Source: Pseudomonadota bacterium (GTDB lineage Bacteria; Pseudomonadota; Alphaproteobacteria; Rhodospirillales; 2-02-FULL-58-16). From it: a stretch of DNA of 15,237 bases. The notes below the pieces were generated by a model, which was not told where the DNA came from, made no database searches, and saw only the letters and a program-made list of their open reading frames with translations. This document shows, piece after piece, positions 1 through 6,415 of the stretch. A program made the translations under genes and the position numbers. Every line of letters begins with the position of its first letter. The first letter of the stretch is position 1. Location of the stretch: positions 1 to 15,237 of the forward strand of contig JADFHR010000051.1 of the NCBI GenBank assembly GCA_022567015.1, written 5' to 3'.

Positions 1-94
1 TCGCGTATGCGGCCCGTCGGAGGGCGTCGAAAAGTTTTGACGATGCACCGCATCGCCTGCAACTTTCCTCCTGCCCGACGAGCCGCCTACGCGA
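1..94. repeat. Long imperfect inverted repeat / potential RNA hairpin upstream of atpB
   Basis: Bases 1-20 pair with 75-94 with only two mismatches. Inside that arm, 29-36 pairs with 61-67 with one bulged A, and 41-45 (CGATG) pairs with 51-55 (CATCG) around a 5-base loop. The whole segment can therefore fold into one long stepped hairpin. The arm begins at the first base of the window, so it may extend further upstream. It could be the end of the preceding transcript, a structured leader of the atp operon, or a small palindromic repeat element. No T-run follows, so it is not a standard intrinsic terminator. The pairing is directly visible; the role is unknown. Confidence 0.6.
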
Positions 95-150
95 TCTCTA
101 TGAGTCATGATCAGCGCCCCTTGGTATAAGACAGGACGGCGGGACAGACC

Positions 151-876
151 TTGGCCAATCCGTTAGCGCAGTTCGAAATCACCACCCTGGTTCCCATTCA
201 ACTGGGCGGGGTCGACGCGTCGTTTACCAATTCCGGCCTGTTCATGGTCCTCGCGGTGACCGCCATCACCCTTTTCCTGACGCTCGGCATGCGCGCCCAC
301 CGCCTGGTTCCGGGGCGCTGGCAATCCATGGCCGAGCTCAGTTACGAATTCATAGCCGGAATGGTGCGCGACAACGTGGGCACGGAAGGGCGCCCGTATT
401 TTCCCTTCATCTTCTCGCTGTTCATGTTCATCCTGTTCGCCAACCTGATCGGCCTCGTTCCCTACAGCTTCACCTTCACCAGCCACATCATCGTCACCTT
501 CGCCATGGCGATTACGGTCTTCCTCGGCGTCACCGTCATCGGGATCGTCCGCCACGGGCTGCGTTTCTTCACCCTCTTCCTGCCCAAAGGGGTGCCCATG
601 GCCATGGCCCCGTTGCTGATTCCCATCGAGATCGTCTCGTACCTGTCCCGGCCGGTCAGCCTTTCCATCCGGCTGTTCGCCAACATGATGGCGGGGCACA
701 CCATGCTCAAGGTGTTCGCCGGGTTCGTCGTGCCCCTTGGCATCCTCGGCGGATGGGCGCCGCTGGCCGTCGACGTGGCGCTCACCGGGTTCGAGTTCCT
801 GGTGGCGGTCTTGCAGGCCTATGTGTTTACGATTCTGACCTGCCTTTACCTGAACGACGCGATAAATCTGCATTAG
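151..876 (+). CDS. atpB: F-type ATP synthase subunit a (F0)
   Basis: This 241-aa integral membrane protein forms the two proton half-channels of F0 next to the c ring. The family signature SLSIRLFANMMAGH is present, and R174 is the essential arginine (equivalent to E. coli R210). The conserved last-helix stretch LQAYVFTILTCLYLNDA (221-237) follows. Several hydrophobic helices run from about residue 30 to the end. The start is TTG at 151: an in-frame TAA lies at 127-129, no ATG or GTG lies between, and the N-terminus from this TTG (ANPLAQFEI...) aligns with the usual alphaproteobacterial subunit a start. AGGACGG at 133-139 can act as the ribosome binding site. It is the first F0 gene in the window; an atpI gene, usual in this position, is not recognisable in the 150 bases upstream. 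Identification is secure. Confidence 0.96.
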   Translation: MANPLAQFEITTLVPIQLGGVDASFTNSGLFMVLAVTAITLFLTLGMRAHRLVPGRWQSMAELSYEFIAGMVRDNVGTEGRPYFPFIFSLFMFILFANLIGLVPYSFTFTSHIIVTFAMAITVFLGVTVIGIVRHGLRFFTLFLPKGVPMAMAPLLIPIEIVSYLSRPVSLSIRLFANMMAGHTMLKVFAGFVVPLGILGGWAPLAVDVALTGFEFLVAVLQAYVFTILTCLYLNDAINLH

Positions 877-899
877 AAAGAAACCGAGGAAACAGGACC

Positions 900-1124
900 A
901 TGGAATTAGACGCCGCGAAAATGGTTGGCGCCGGCTTGGCCGTTATCGGCCTCGGCGGCGTGGGCGCCGGGATCGGCAATATCTTCGCATCCCTCATCGG
1001 CTCCATCGCCCGCAACCCCGCCGCCCGGGACCAGGTGTTCGGCCTGTCCATGCTGGGCTTTGCCCTGGTCGAGGCGGTGGCGCTGTACGCCCTGCTGATC
1101 TCGTTCCTGATCCTGTTCACCTGA
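900..1124 (+). CDS. atpE: F-type ATP synthase subunit c (F0 rotor ring)
   Basis: This 74-aa two-helix hairpin protein assembles into the rotor ring that carries protons. Helix 1 contains the glycine-rich GLGGVGAGIGN stretch (17-27), the polar loop has the conserved RNP (38-40), and helix 2 has the proton-binding carboxylate E58 in FALVEAVALYALL. The residues expected for a sodium-binding ring are not seen, so proton coupling is inferred. The ATG at 900 is chosen over longer frames because it gives the standard length, and GAGGA at 886-890 and AGGA at 894-897 precede it. It follows atpB by 23 bp and lies in the same transcription unit. The strong Shine-Dalgarno region fits the need for many copies of c per complex. 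Confidence 0.97.
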   Translation: MELDAAKMVGAGLAVIGLGGVGAGIGNIFASLIGSIARNPAARDQVFGLSMLGFALVEAVALYALLISFLILFT

Positions 1125-1182
1125 GGCGGCGGGACTTGGGCGGCGCGGGCGCGCCGGCGGCACATTCCCAGGGGAGCGCGCG

Positions 1183-1758
1183 ATGGTCATGGGGACCGTA
1201 AGGACGGCGCTGGCATTGGTGCCTGGCGCCATGGCCCTTGCCGCCGGGCCGGCTTCGGCGGCGGGCCTGCCGCAACTGGACACGAGCACGTACGCGCCCC
1301 AGGTCATCTGGCTGGCCATCACCTTTGGCGTGCTCTACGTCCTCATGACCAGGGTGGCGCTGCCCAGGATCAGCCACGTGCTGGAGGAGCGCCGGCACAA
1401 GATCGATCAAAACCTGGAAAAGGCCGAATCCCTGAAGGGCGACGCCGAGGCCGCGGCCGCGGCCTACGAGGGCGCCATGGCCGACGCCCGGGCCCGGGCC
1501 GGGGACGTCCTCGGCGACGTCCGCGAGGGCGCGGCGCGCGATGCGGCCGAGCGCCAGGCGGAACTGGGGGCGCGCCTGCACGCCGACATCCAGGAGGCGG
1601 AAGCGGGCATCGCCGAGGCCAGGGACAAGGCCGTGGCCGGCATCCGGGACCTGGCGGCCGAGGTGGCGCACTCGGCGGCGGAGAAGCTGGCCGGGGAAAC
1701 CGTGGACGCGGGCGCGGTGCGAAGCGCCGTCGACGCGGCGCTGAAGGAGCGCGGATAA
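1183..1758 (+). CDS. atpF2: F-type ATP synthase subunit b' (stator)
   Basis: This 191-aa protein is the b' half of the b/b' heterodimeric stalk found in alphaproteobacteria and phototrophs. A single membrane helix (about 40-60, VIWLAITFGVLYVLM) is followed by VALPRI and a long alanine/glutamate-rich coiled coil (about 65-165) that reaches up to F1. The first 27 residues look like a signal sequence ending in ASA-A, a feature some alphaproteobacterial b' subunits carry. The start at 1183 is supported by AGGGGAG at 1170-1176; a second in-frame ATG lies at 1189. The stop TAA shares its last base with the ATG of the next gene, so the two stalk subunits are probably made together. The gene is sometimes also named atpG or atpX, which invites confusion with the gamma subunit. 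Confidence 0.93.
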   Translation: MVMGTVRTALALVPGAMALAAGPASAAGLPQLDTSTYAPQVIWLAITFGVLYVLMTRVALPRISHVLEERRHKIDQNLEKAESLKGDAEAAAAAYEGAMADARARAGDVLGDVREGAARDAAERQAELGARLHADIQEAEAGIAEARDKAVAGIRDLAAEVAHSAAEKLAGETVDAGAVRSAVDAALKERG

Positions 1759-2285
1759 TGCGGGCATGGGCGGCGGAAACGGCCGCCGGGGCCGGCGAGG
1801 CCTTCTACGAGGCGCCCGAGTTCTGGGTGGCGGTGGCCTTCGTCATCGTCGTCGCCGCCATCTTCAAGCCGGTCGCCGGGCGCATCGGCGCCGCCCTGGA
1901 CGACCGCGCCGAGACCATCAAGACCCAGATCGACGAGGCCGTGCGCCTGCACGAGGAGGCCCAGGAACTTCTGGTTTCGTACGAGCGCAAGCAGCGCGAC
2001 GCGGCCGCCGAGGCCGAAGAGATCGTCGAGCGCGCCCGCAAGGAAGCCGACAGGCTGGGCAAAAGGGCGGCAGAGGACCTGGAGAAGGCCCTGAAACGGC
2101 GCCAACAACAGGCCATGGAGCGGATCGCCCGGGCCGAGGCCGAGGCCCTGGACGAGGTCCGCGGCGTCGCCGTCGACGTGGCGCTGGACGCCACCCGCCG
2201 CCTGCTGGCGGAAAAGATGTCGGGCAAACGGGCCGACGCCATGATCGACGCCGCCATCGAGGAACTGCCGGAGAAGCTGGGGTGA
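1758..2285 (+). CDS. atpF: F-type ATP synthase subunit b (stator)
   Basis: This 175-aa protein is the second stalk subunit. A membrane helix (about 21-39, EFWVAVAFVIVVAAIFKP) is followed by KPVAGRIGAALDDRAETI, typical of b subunits, and then a charged coiled coil to about residue 150. It lacks the signal-like N-terminus of its neighbour. Its ATG overlaps the b' stop (TAATG). It is the last F0 gene; the F1 genes (atpH-A-G-D-C) are not in the window, matching the split F0 and F1 loci usual in alphaproteobacteria. It converges on the lower-GC ATPase gene on the other strand, with only 59 bp between the two stop codons. Confidence 0.94.
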   Translation: MRAWAAETAAGAGEAFYEAPEFWVAVAFVIVVAAIFKPVAGRIGAALDDRAETIKTQIDEAVRLHEEAQELLVSYERKQRDAAAEAEEIVERARKEADRLGKRAAEDLEKALKRRQQQAMERIARAEAEALDEVRGVAVDVALDATRRLLAEKMSGKRADAMIDAAIEELPEKLG

Positions 2286-2291
2286 GGGGGC

Positions 2292-2314
2292 AAGAGGGGA
2301 GTACCAGTCCTCTT
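2292..2314. terminator. Weak hairpin between convergent genes
   Basis: AAGAGG (2292-2297) pairs with CCTCTT (2309-2314) around an 11-base loop, 7 bp after the atpF stop. A short TTT follows at 2313-2315. The position between two convergent genes suits a bidirectional terminator, but the stem is short and the T-run poor. The rest of the 59-bp gap (2286-2344) shows nothing else. Confidence 0.3.
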
Positions 2315-2344
2315 TGGTCGCTGTTTAGATGGTCTGACAGGCCA

Positions 2345-4066
2345 TCATTGATCCCGCCTTGGCTTTGCATTTTTCGCGACCGCGACAATGGCGTTCAATT
2401 TCTCCGTGACCTCGGGGCTGATACTGTCTCTCGGAATAAGATGGGCGAGCGCGTGATAGGCCGTCTTTCGAAGCATATTCGGCAGCCCCAATATTTCGAA
2501 AAACTTGTCAAAAACCCGATCAAGAAAGTCATCGCTCGCCTTTATGTTTTCAGACCAAGGATCAGGCATGCGAAGCGTTTTCAGTGCTTGCGAAATTTCA
2601 TCAATTGCATCACGCATTGCACTATGCCGTCGTTGCGCTTCAGCTTTCGCGAACAGATCATCTTGCTCATTGCCACGAGCGTAAGCGAACAGCACATCCT
2701 CCATACACAAGTAATTCTCAATTTCGCGTTTTTTCCACATGAGCCCATTCGCTCCGAGGTCATCGACAGGACGGTCTAAGCGATCGAACAACGCGACCCC
2801 AACCAAATCAGGTTTGGCCTCTCTAAGTCCCCAGAAATGTCTCTTCACCTGTCCCGGATCGTTACCGACATAGTGAACGAACGGTCGCTCAAGAATTTCA
2901 GCGGCCTCATGTCCCAATGTCTCGGCGAACGCCTTGAGAATCGCCAAGTCGGTGGAACCTTCAAGGTAAAGGACCCAACCCGTTTGTTCGGCCAAGTAGT
3001 AGTCCTCGAACCCAATTTCCTTAAGGGACTTCAACACCTGGCTGCCGCGGTTGTCAATGCGATGGGGCTTGCCGACAAACGCAATAACAATGTCCCGGCC
3101 GGCGGCCTGATTCAAGACGACCTCGGAATGGCTTGCGGCGATGATCTGCGAACCCTGGCGTGCTGCAAGGTCAGTAAGAACTTGATAAATTTGTCGTTGC
3201 CTCAAGACCTCCAAATGAGCGTCGGGTTCATCAAGGAGCAAAATTGTTCCCGGATTGGCATAAAGATGAGCAAGAAGAAGGAGGGTTTGCTGAAGGCCGC
3301 GACCCGACGATGAAATGTCAAGGGAAATGCCGCTAATATCCTTGTAGCTCATCGTAATTTCGCCACGAGCCTCTACATACCGCGGCTCCTGTAAGGAGAT
3401 TCCGAACAGTTTCTTGATTTCTTGCTTTAGATCTACCCATTGATCACCTGTCTCACAAATCTGGTAACATAGATTACGTAACACTTGGGCGGTTTGACCT
3501 TCACCCAGCAGAACGTTGATCCTTCCCGGCTCCCATTTTGGCTCGACTGCCGCCAGCCCCGACATGGGCGGGAGAAAGGCCACTTTGACGGCGGCGGCCT
3601 CGGGAGGAATTTTCATCCTTTCGGGGTGCCTTTCTTCCGCAAGCCGGAGGGGTCGACAATAAAAGGATTGGTCGTTCGCGTAGTCGAATTCAAGACCGCA
3701 TGACCAAGGTTTTCCTTCTGTTATTCCGTCGACAGTGATGTCGATACGTATGTTCTTGGTTTTTTGTATTCCGTCTTTCCGTTCCACATTTCGTACATGC
3801 AAATCCCGCCATAGAAGATTGGCGGCGGGCACCGGCAGCGAAATAAGGTCCGTTCTGTTGATGGTTACGCCGGGACGCTTCTCGGGGGAAGCTTTGCCAC
3901 TTCTTTTCGCGTTCCATTGACGGAGCCCAATATCCCAAAGGGCCAGCGCTTGCAAGGCGGTGGTTTTGCCCGAATTGTTTGGGCCGATGAGAACGACGGT
4001 ATTGCCAAGCTCAAATTCGATCGCCTCAAAGAGCTTGAAGTTTCGAATCTTAATACTAGTAATCAT
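2345..4066 (-). CDS. OLD/AAA15-like ATPase with C-terminal TOPRIM-like domain
   Basis: This 573-aa protein is an SMC/ABC-like ATPase with a nuclease-type tail. The N-terminus (ITSIKIRNFKLFEAIEFEL) opens like RecF/OLD proteins. Walker A is GPNNSGKTT (28-36), the ABC signature is SSSGRGLQQ (252-260), Walker B is TILLLDEPDAHLE (274-286, catalytic E280) and the H-loop is ASHSE (H313). From about 365 a TOPRIM-like fold follows: YLEGSTD (E369, D373), VALFDRLD (D428, D431) and KKREIENYL (445-453). OLD-family proteins are nucleases, often in phage defence; that role here is inferred from architecture. No UvrD/GajB-like helicase or other partner lies beside it, so a stand-alone OLD type is closest. 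A fused PARIS-like AriA/AriB arrangement is an alternative I cannot exclude. GC is clearly lower than its neighbours, suggesting acquisition. ATG at 4066 has only a weak upstream AAGGTGAAG. Confidence 0.85.
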   Translation of the reverse strand: MITSIKIRNFKLFEAIEFELGNTVVLIGPNNSGKTTALQALALWDIGLRQWNAKRSGKASPEKRPGVTINRTDLISLPVPAANLLWRDLHVRNVERKDGIQKTKNIRIDITVDGITEGKPWSCGLEFDYANDQSFYCRPLRLAEERHPERMKIPPEAAAVKVAFLPPMSGLAAVEPKWEPGRINVLLGEGQTAQVLRNLCYQICETGDQWVDLKQEIKKLFGISLQEPRYVEARGEITMSYKDISGISLDISSSGRGLQQTLLLLAHLYANPGTILLLDEPDAHLEVLRQRQIYQVLTDLAARQGSQIIAASHSEVVLNQAAGRDIVIAFVGKPHRIDNRGSQVLKSLKEIGFEDYYLAEQTGWVLYLEGSTDLAILKAFAETLGHEAAEILERPFVHYVGNDPGQVKRHFWGLREAKPDLVGVALFDRLDRPVDDLGANGLMWKKREIENYLCMEDVLFAYARGNEQDDLFAKAEAQRRHSAMRDAIDEISQALKTLRMPDPWSENIKASDDFLDRVFDKFFEILGLPNMLRKTAYHALAHLIPRDSISPEVTEKLNAIVAVAKNAKPRRDQ

Positions 4067-4083
4067 TTCAGACCCGCTTCACC

Positions 4084-4206
4084 TTACACTGCCTTTTGCC
4101 CTAAAACTTTCAATGTCCCAATAAATGCCCGAATGTTATTCTCCGCATCGTACCGGCTGGCAATATCGATGGACGCACTGCGGCTAATGTCGCGACGGTT
4201 ATTCAT
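4084..4206 (-). CDS. Possible small protein between ligA and the ATPase gene
   Basis: A 40-codon frame begins at ATG 4206, overlapping the ligA stop in the string ATGAATAA, and ends with TAA at 4084, 17 bp before the ATPase start. A second in-frame ATG at 4215 would give 43 residues. The product is soluble-looking: it starts MNNRRDISRSASIDIASRYD, continues with a short helix-like stretch (about 21-36) and ends in GQKAV. The same frame stays open back to 4257, so it may instead be the remnant of a longer gene cut by the ligA junction. No good ribosome binding site is seen; reinitiation after ligA would be needed. I recognise no family. The spacing on both sides would couple ligA, this frame and the ATPase gene, but a chance frame of this length is quite possible. 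Confidence 0.35.
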   Translation of the reverse strand: MNNRRDISRSASIDIASRYDAENNIRAFIGTLKVLGQKAV

Positions 4207-6415
4207 TGCTTGCATCCAGAAGGCGTGAGGACTTGCCACCTTCGCCGTCTTCTCTAATCAACTCAAGCCATTCCTGCTCGCTCAGCATGGTGACCCCAAG
4301 CTCCGCCGCCTTCTTAGCCTTGGAGCCGGCGTCCGCCCCCACCACCACGTAGTCGGTCTTCTTCGACACCGACCCCGCCACCTTGGCGCCGAGGGCCTCG
4401 GCCCGCGCCTTGGCCTCGCCGCGGGTCATGGAGTCCAGCGTCCCCGTGAGCACGACGGTCTTGCCGGAGATGGGCGAGGCGGCGGGCCGGGCGACCTCGG
4501 TGATGGTGAGTTCGTCCGCCAGATCGCCGAGCACCGCTACGTTGTGGGGCTCGGCGAAGAAGGCGGCGATCTCGTCGGCGACACTGAAGCCGATCTGGTT
4601 GATGTTGCATAGCTCGGCGAAGCCCGCGCCGACCAACTCCGGCTTCTTCTTTTCTTCGGAATTCCCTGCGCGCTCTTCCGTCGCCGTTTTCATCGCCTCG
4701 ATCCAGGTTTCAAAGGTGCCGTATTGCCGCGCCAGCAGTTTCGCCGTCGCCTGTCCGACTTGGCGGATGCCGAGGGCATAGATGAACCGGTCGAGCGGAA
4801 TGGTGCTACGCTCGGCGATGGCGCGGAACAAATTCTCGACCGATTTCCCGCCCCACCCCTCGCTCGCGGCGAGGGCGATCTCGCCCGCTTCCTCGCGCGC
4901 CGCCAGGCGGAAGATGTCGCCCGGGGTCTTGATGATGCCCTCGGTCCAGAACGCCGCCACATGCCTGCCGCCGAGCCCCTCGATATCGAATGCATCGCGC
5001 GAAACGAAGTGCTTGAGCCGTTCGGTGGCCTGGGCCGGGCAGACCAGCCCGCCGGTGCAGCGCCGCACCACCCCGCCTTCCTCGCGCACCGCTGAACTGC
5101 CGCATTCGGGGCAGGTTTTGCGGGGTTTGTATTTCCGCGTCCCCTTGGGCCGCTTTTCCTTCACCACCTCGACCACTTGGGGGATTACGTCGCCGGCGCG
5201 CTGGATGACGACGGTATCGCCCTCGCGGATGTCCTTGCGTTCGATCTCGTCCTCGTTGTGCAGGGTCGCGCGGCGGACCACGACGCCGCCGACGGCGACC
5301 GGCTCCAGGTTGGCGACCGGGGTCAGCGCGCCGGTGCGCCCGACCTGCACCGTGATCTTGCGCAGCACCGTCTCGGCGCGCTCGGCGGCGAACTTGTGGG
5401 CGATCGCCCAGCGCGGCGCGCGGCGGCTGACCTGTCCCAGCCGTTCCTGCCAGTCGATACGGTTGACCTTGTAGACGATGCCGTCGATGTCATAAGCCAA
5501 ACTGGCACGCCGCCGTTCCATATCGTTATAGAATGATAAAATGTCGTCGATATTTCGGCATAAAATAGTGTGTGGATTAGTTATGAATCCCCATCCTATC
5601 AACCTTTTTAAATATTCTGTATGGGTTTTAGCCACATGACCGACAACTTCGCCCCAAGCATAGGCAAAGAAATTCAATTTTCGATCACGAGTTATTTCAG
5701 ATTTTTTTTGTCTGAGGGCGCCGGAAGCGGCATTTCGGGGGTTGGCATATATTGGTTCGCCAGATGATTCTCGATCGTCATTTAGTATTTTTAGCCTATT
5801 TTTTTGCATATAGACTTCACCACGGACCTCTATAGTTATTGGGACGTCTGAACCGTGTAATGTATCTGGGCCTTGGAGTGTCTCAGGTATGTCTTCAATG
5901 GTTTTTAAGTTTGAAGTTATGTCTTCCCCAACTCGACCATCGCCTCTTGTCAAACCTTGAATAAACTCACCATTTTCATATCGCAACGATGCTGAAACAC
6001 CATCAATTTTTGGTTCTGCAACTATTTCAAGGAGTTCATTCTTGTCGAGGTTTAGAAATCCTCGAACCTTTTTTAGAAAATCTTCGACTTCATCGATGCT
6101 GAAAGCATTTTCAAGCGATAGCATTGGAACTTTGTGGTCCGCTTTTGTGAATCCCCTCTGGGGTTCGGGACCGACAAGTTGTGATGGACTGTCATCTCGA
6201 ATTAAATCTTCGAATAGCGCTTCAATTTGTTCGTTTCGTTTAACTAATTTATCAAACTCATCATCAGAAATTACCGGAGTTTGCTTAGCGTAATAAAGAT
6301 TTCTGTGGTGGGGAATTTCATCCGCTAATAACGCTAACTCAGCAACGGCTTCTAGTGGGGTTAATTTATCAGGTGGAGTTTCTCGTAAACTCCTTTTTAT
6401 CGGTTGATTTGCCAT
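4199..6415 (-). CDS. ligA: NAD+-dependent DNA ligase LigA
   Basis: This 738-aa enzyme seals nicks in replication and repair using NAD+. Domains in order: NAD-binding Ia region (about 20-80, with HHRNLYY), adenylation domain with the catalytic lysine K136 in EPKIDGVSA, TRGDGRVGEDIT, DGIVYKVN (311-318) and WAIAHKFAAE, OB fold (about 350-425), four-Cys zinc finger (C435, C438, C453, C459), helix-hairpin-helix region (about 465-625) and BRCT (about 645-720). An 18-residue charged tail follows the BRCT. The start at 6415 is fixed by the TGATG overlap with recN, with GGAGGG inside the end of recN as ribosome binding site. Codons 1 to about 300 are strongly AT-rich and the rest GC-rich, although the frame and all motifs are intact. 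This points to a mosaic gene. Function should be normal. Confidence 0.96.
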   Translation of the reverse strand: MANQPIKRSLRETPPDKLTPLEAVAELALLADEIPHHRNLYYAKQTPVISDDEFDKLVKRNEQIEALFEDLIRDDSPSQLVGPEPQRGFTKADHKVPMLSLENAFSIDEVEDFLKKVRGFLNLDKNELLEIVAEPKIDGVSASLRYENGEFIQGLTRGDGRVGEDITSNLKTIEDIPETLQGPDTLHGSDVPITIEVRGEVYMQKNRLKILNDDRESSGEPIYANPRNAASGALRQKKSEITRDRKLNFFAYAWGEVVGHVAKTHTEYLKRLIGWGFITNPHTILCRNIDDILSFYNDMERRRASLAYDIDGIVYKVNRIDWQERLGQVSRRAPRWAIAHKFAAERAETVLRKITVQVGRTGALTPVANLEPVAVGGVVVRRATLHNEDEIERKDIREGDTVVIQRAGDVIPQVVEVVKEKRPKGTRKYKPRKTCPECGSSAVREEGGVVRRCTGGLVCPAQATERLKHFVSRDAFDIEGLGGRHVAAFWTEGIIKTPGDIFRLAAREEAGEIALAASEGWGGKSVENLFRAIAERSTIPLDRFIYALGIRQVGQATAKLLARQYGTFETWIEAMKTATEERAGNSEEKKKPELVGAGFAELCNINQIGFSVADEIAAFFAEPHNVAVLGDLADELTITEVARPAASPISGKTVVLTGTLDSMTRGEAKARAEALGAKVAGSVSKKTDYVVVGADAGSKAKKAAELGVTMLSEQEWLELIREDGEGGKSSRLLDASNE
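5518..6413 (-). other. AT-rich segment forming the 5' part of ligA
   Basis: This stretch encodes LigA residues 1 to about 300. Hand counts give 18 G/C of 60 at 6241-6300 and 19 of 60 at 5521-5580, against 44 of 60 at 5401-5460; line 5461-5520 is intermediate (34 of 60). The right edge falls at the recN stop/ligA start, where composition jumps within about 15 bases. The left edge lies just upstream of the conserved DGxVxK motif. No repeats, transposase or stop codons mark the borders. The encoded protein still reads as a normal, alphaproteobacterial-style LigA adenylation domain. Confidence 0.85.

Noticed and set aside
1..129. Open frame before atpB that might be the end of atpI
   Set aside because: The translation is arginine-rich with no membrane helix, unlike AtpI, and the bases are explained by the inverted repeat.
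2837..4228. Plus-strand frames of 60-160 codons opposite the ATPase gene
   Set aside because: They are antisense shadows without motifs; the minus strand carries an intact ATPase with all motifs in order.
2286..4260. Transposon or integron cassette as the origin of the island
   Set aside because: No terminal inverted repeats, target-site duplication, transposase, integrase or tRNA end could be seen at either edge by eye.
5480..6415. ligA 5' half as a decaying or broken gene
   Set aside because: There is no stop or frameshift, and the catalytic lysine, TRGDG and DGxVxK motifs are intact, so AT-richness is not a sign of decay here.
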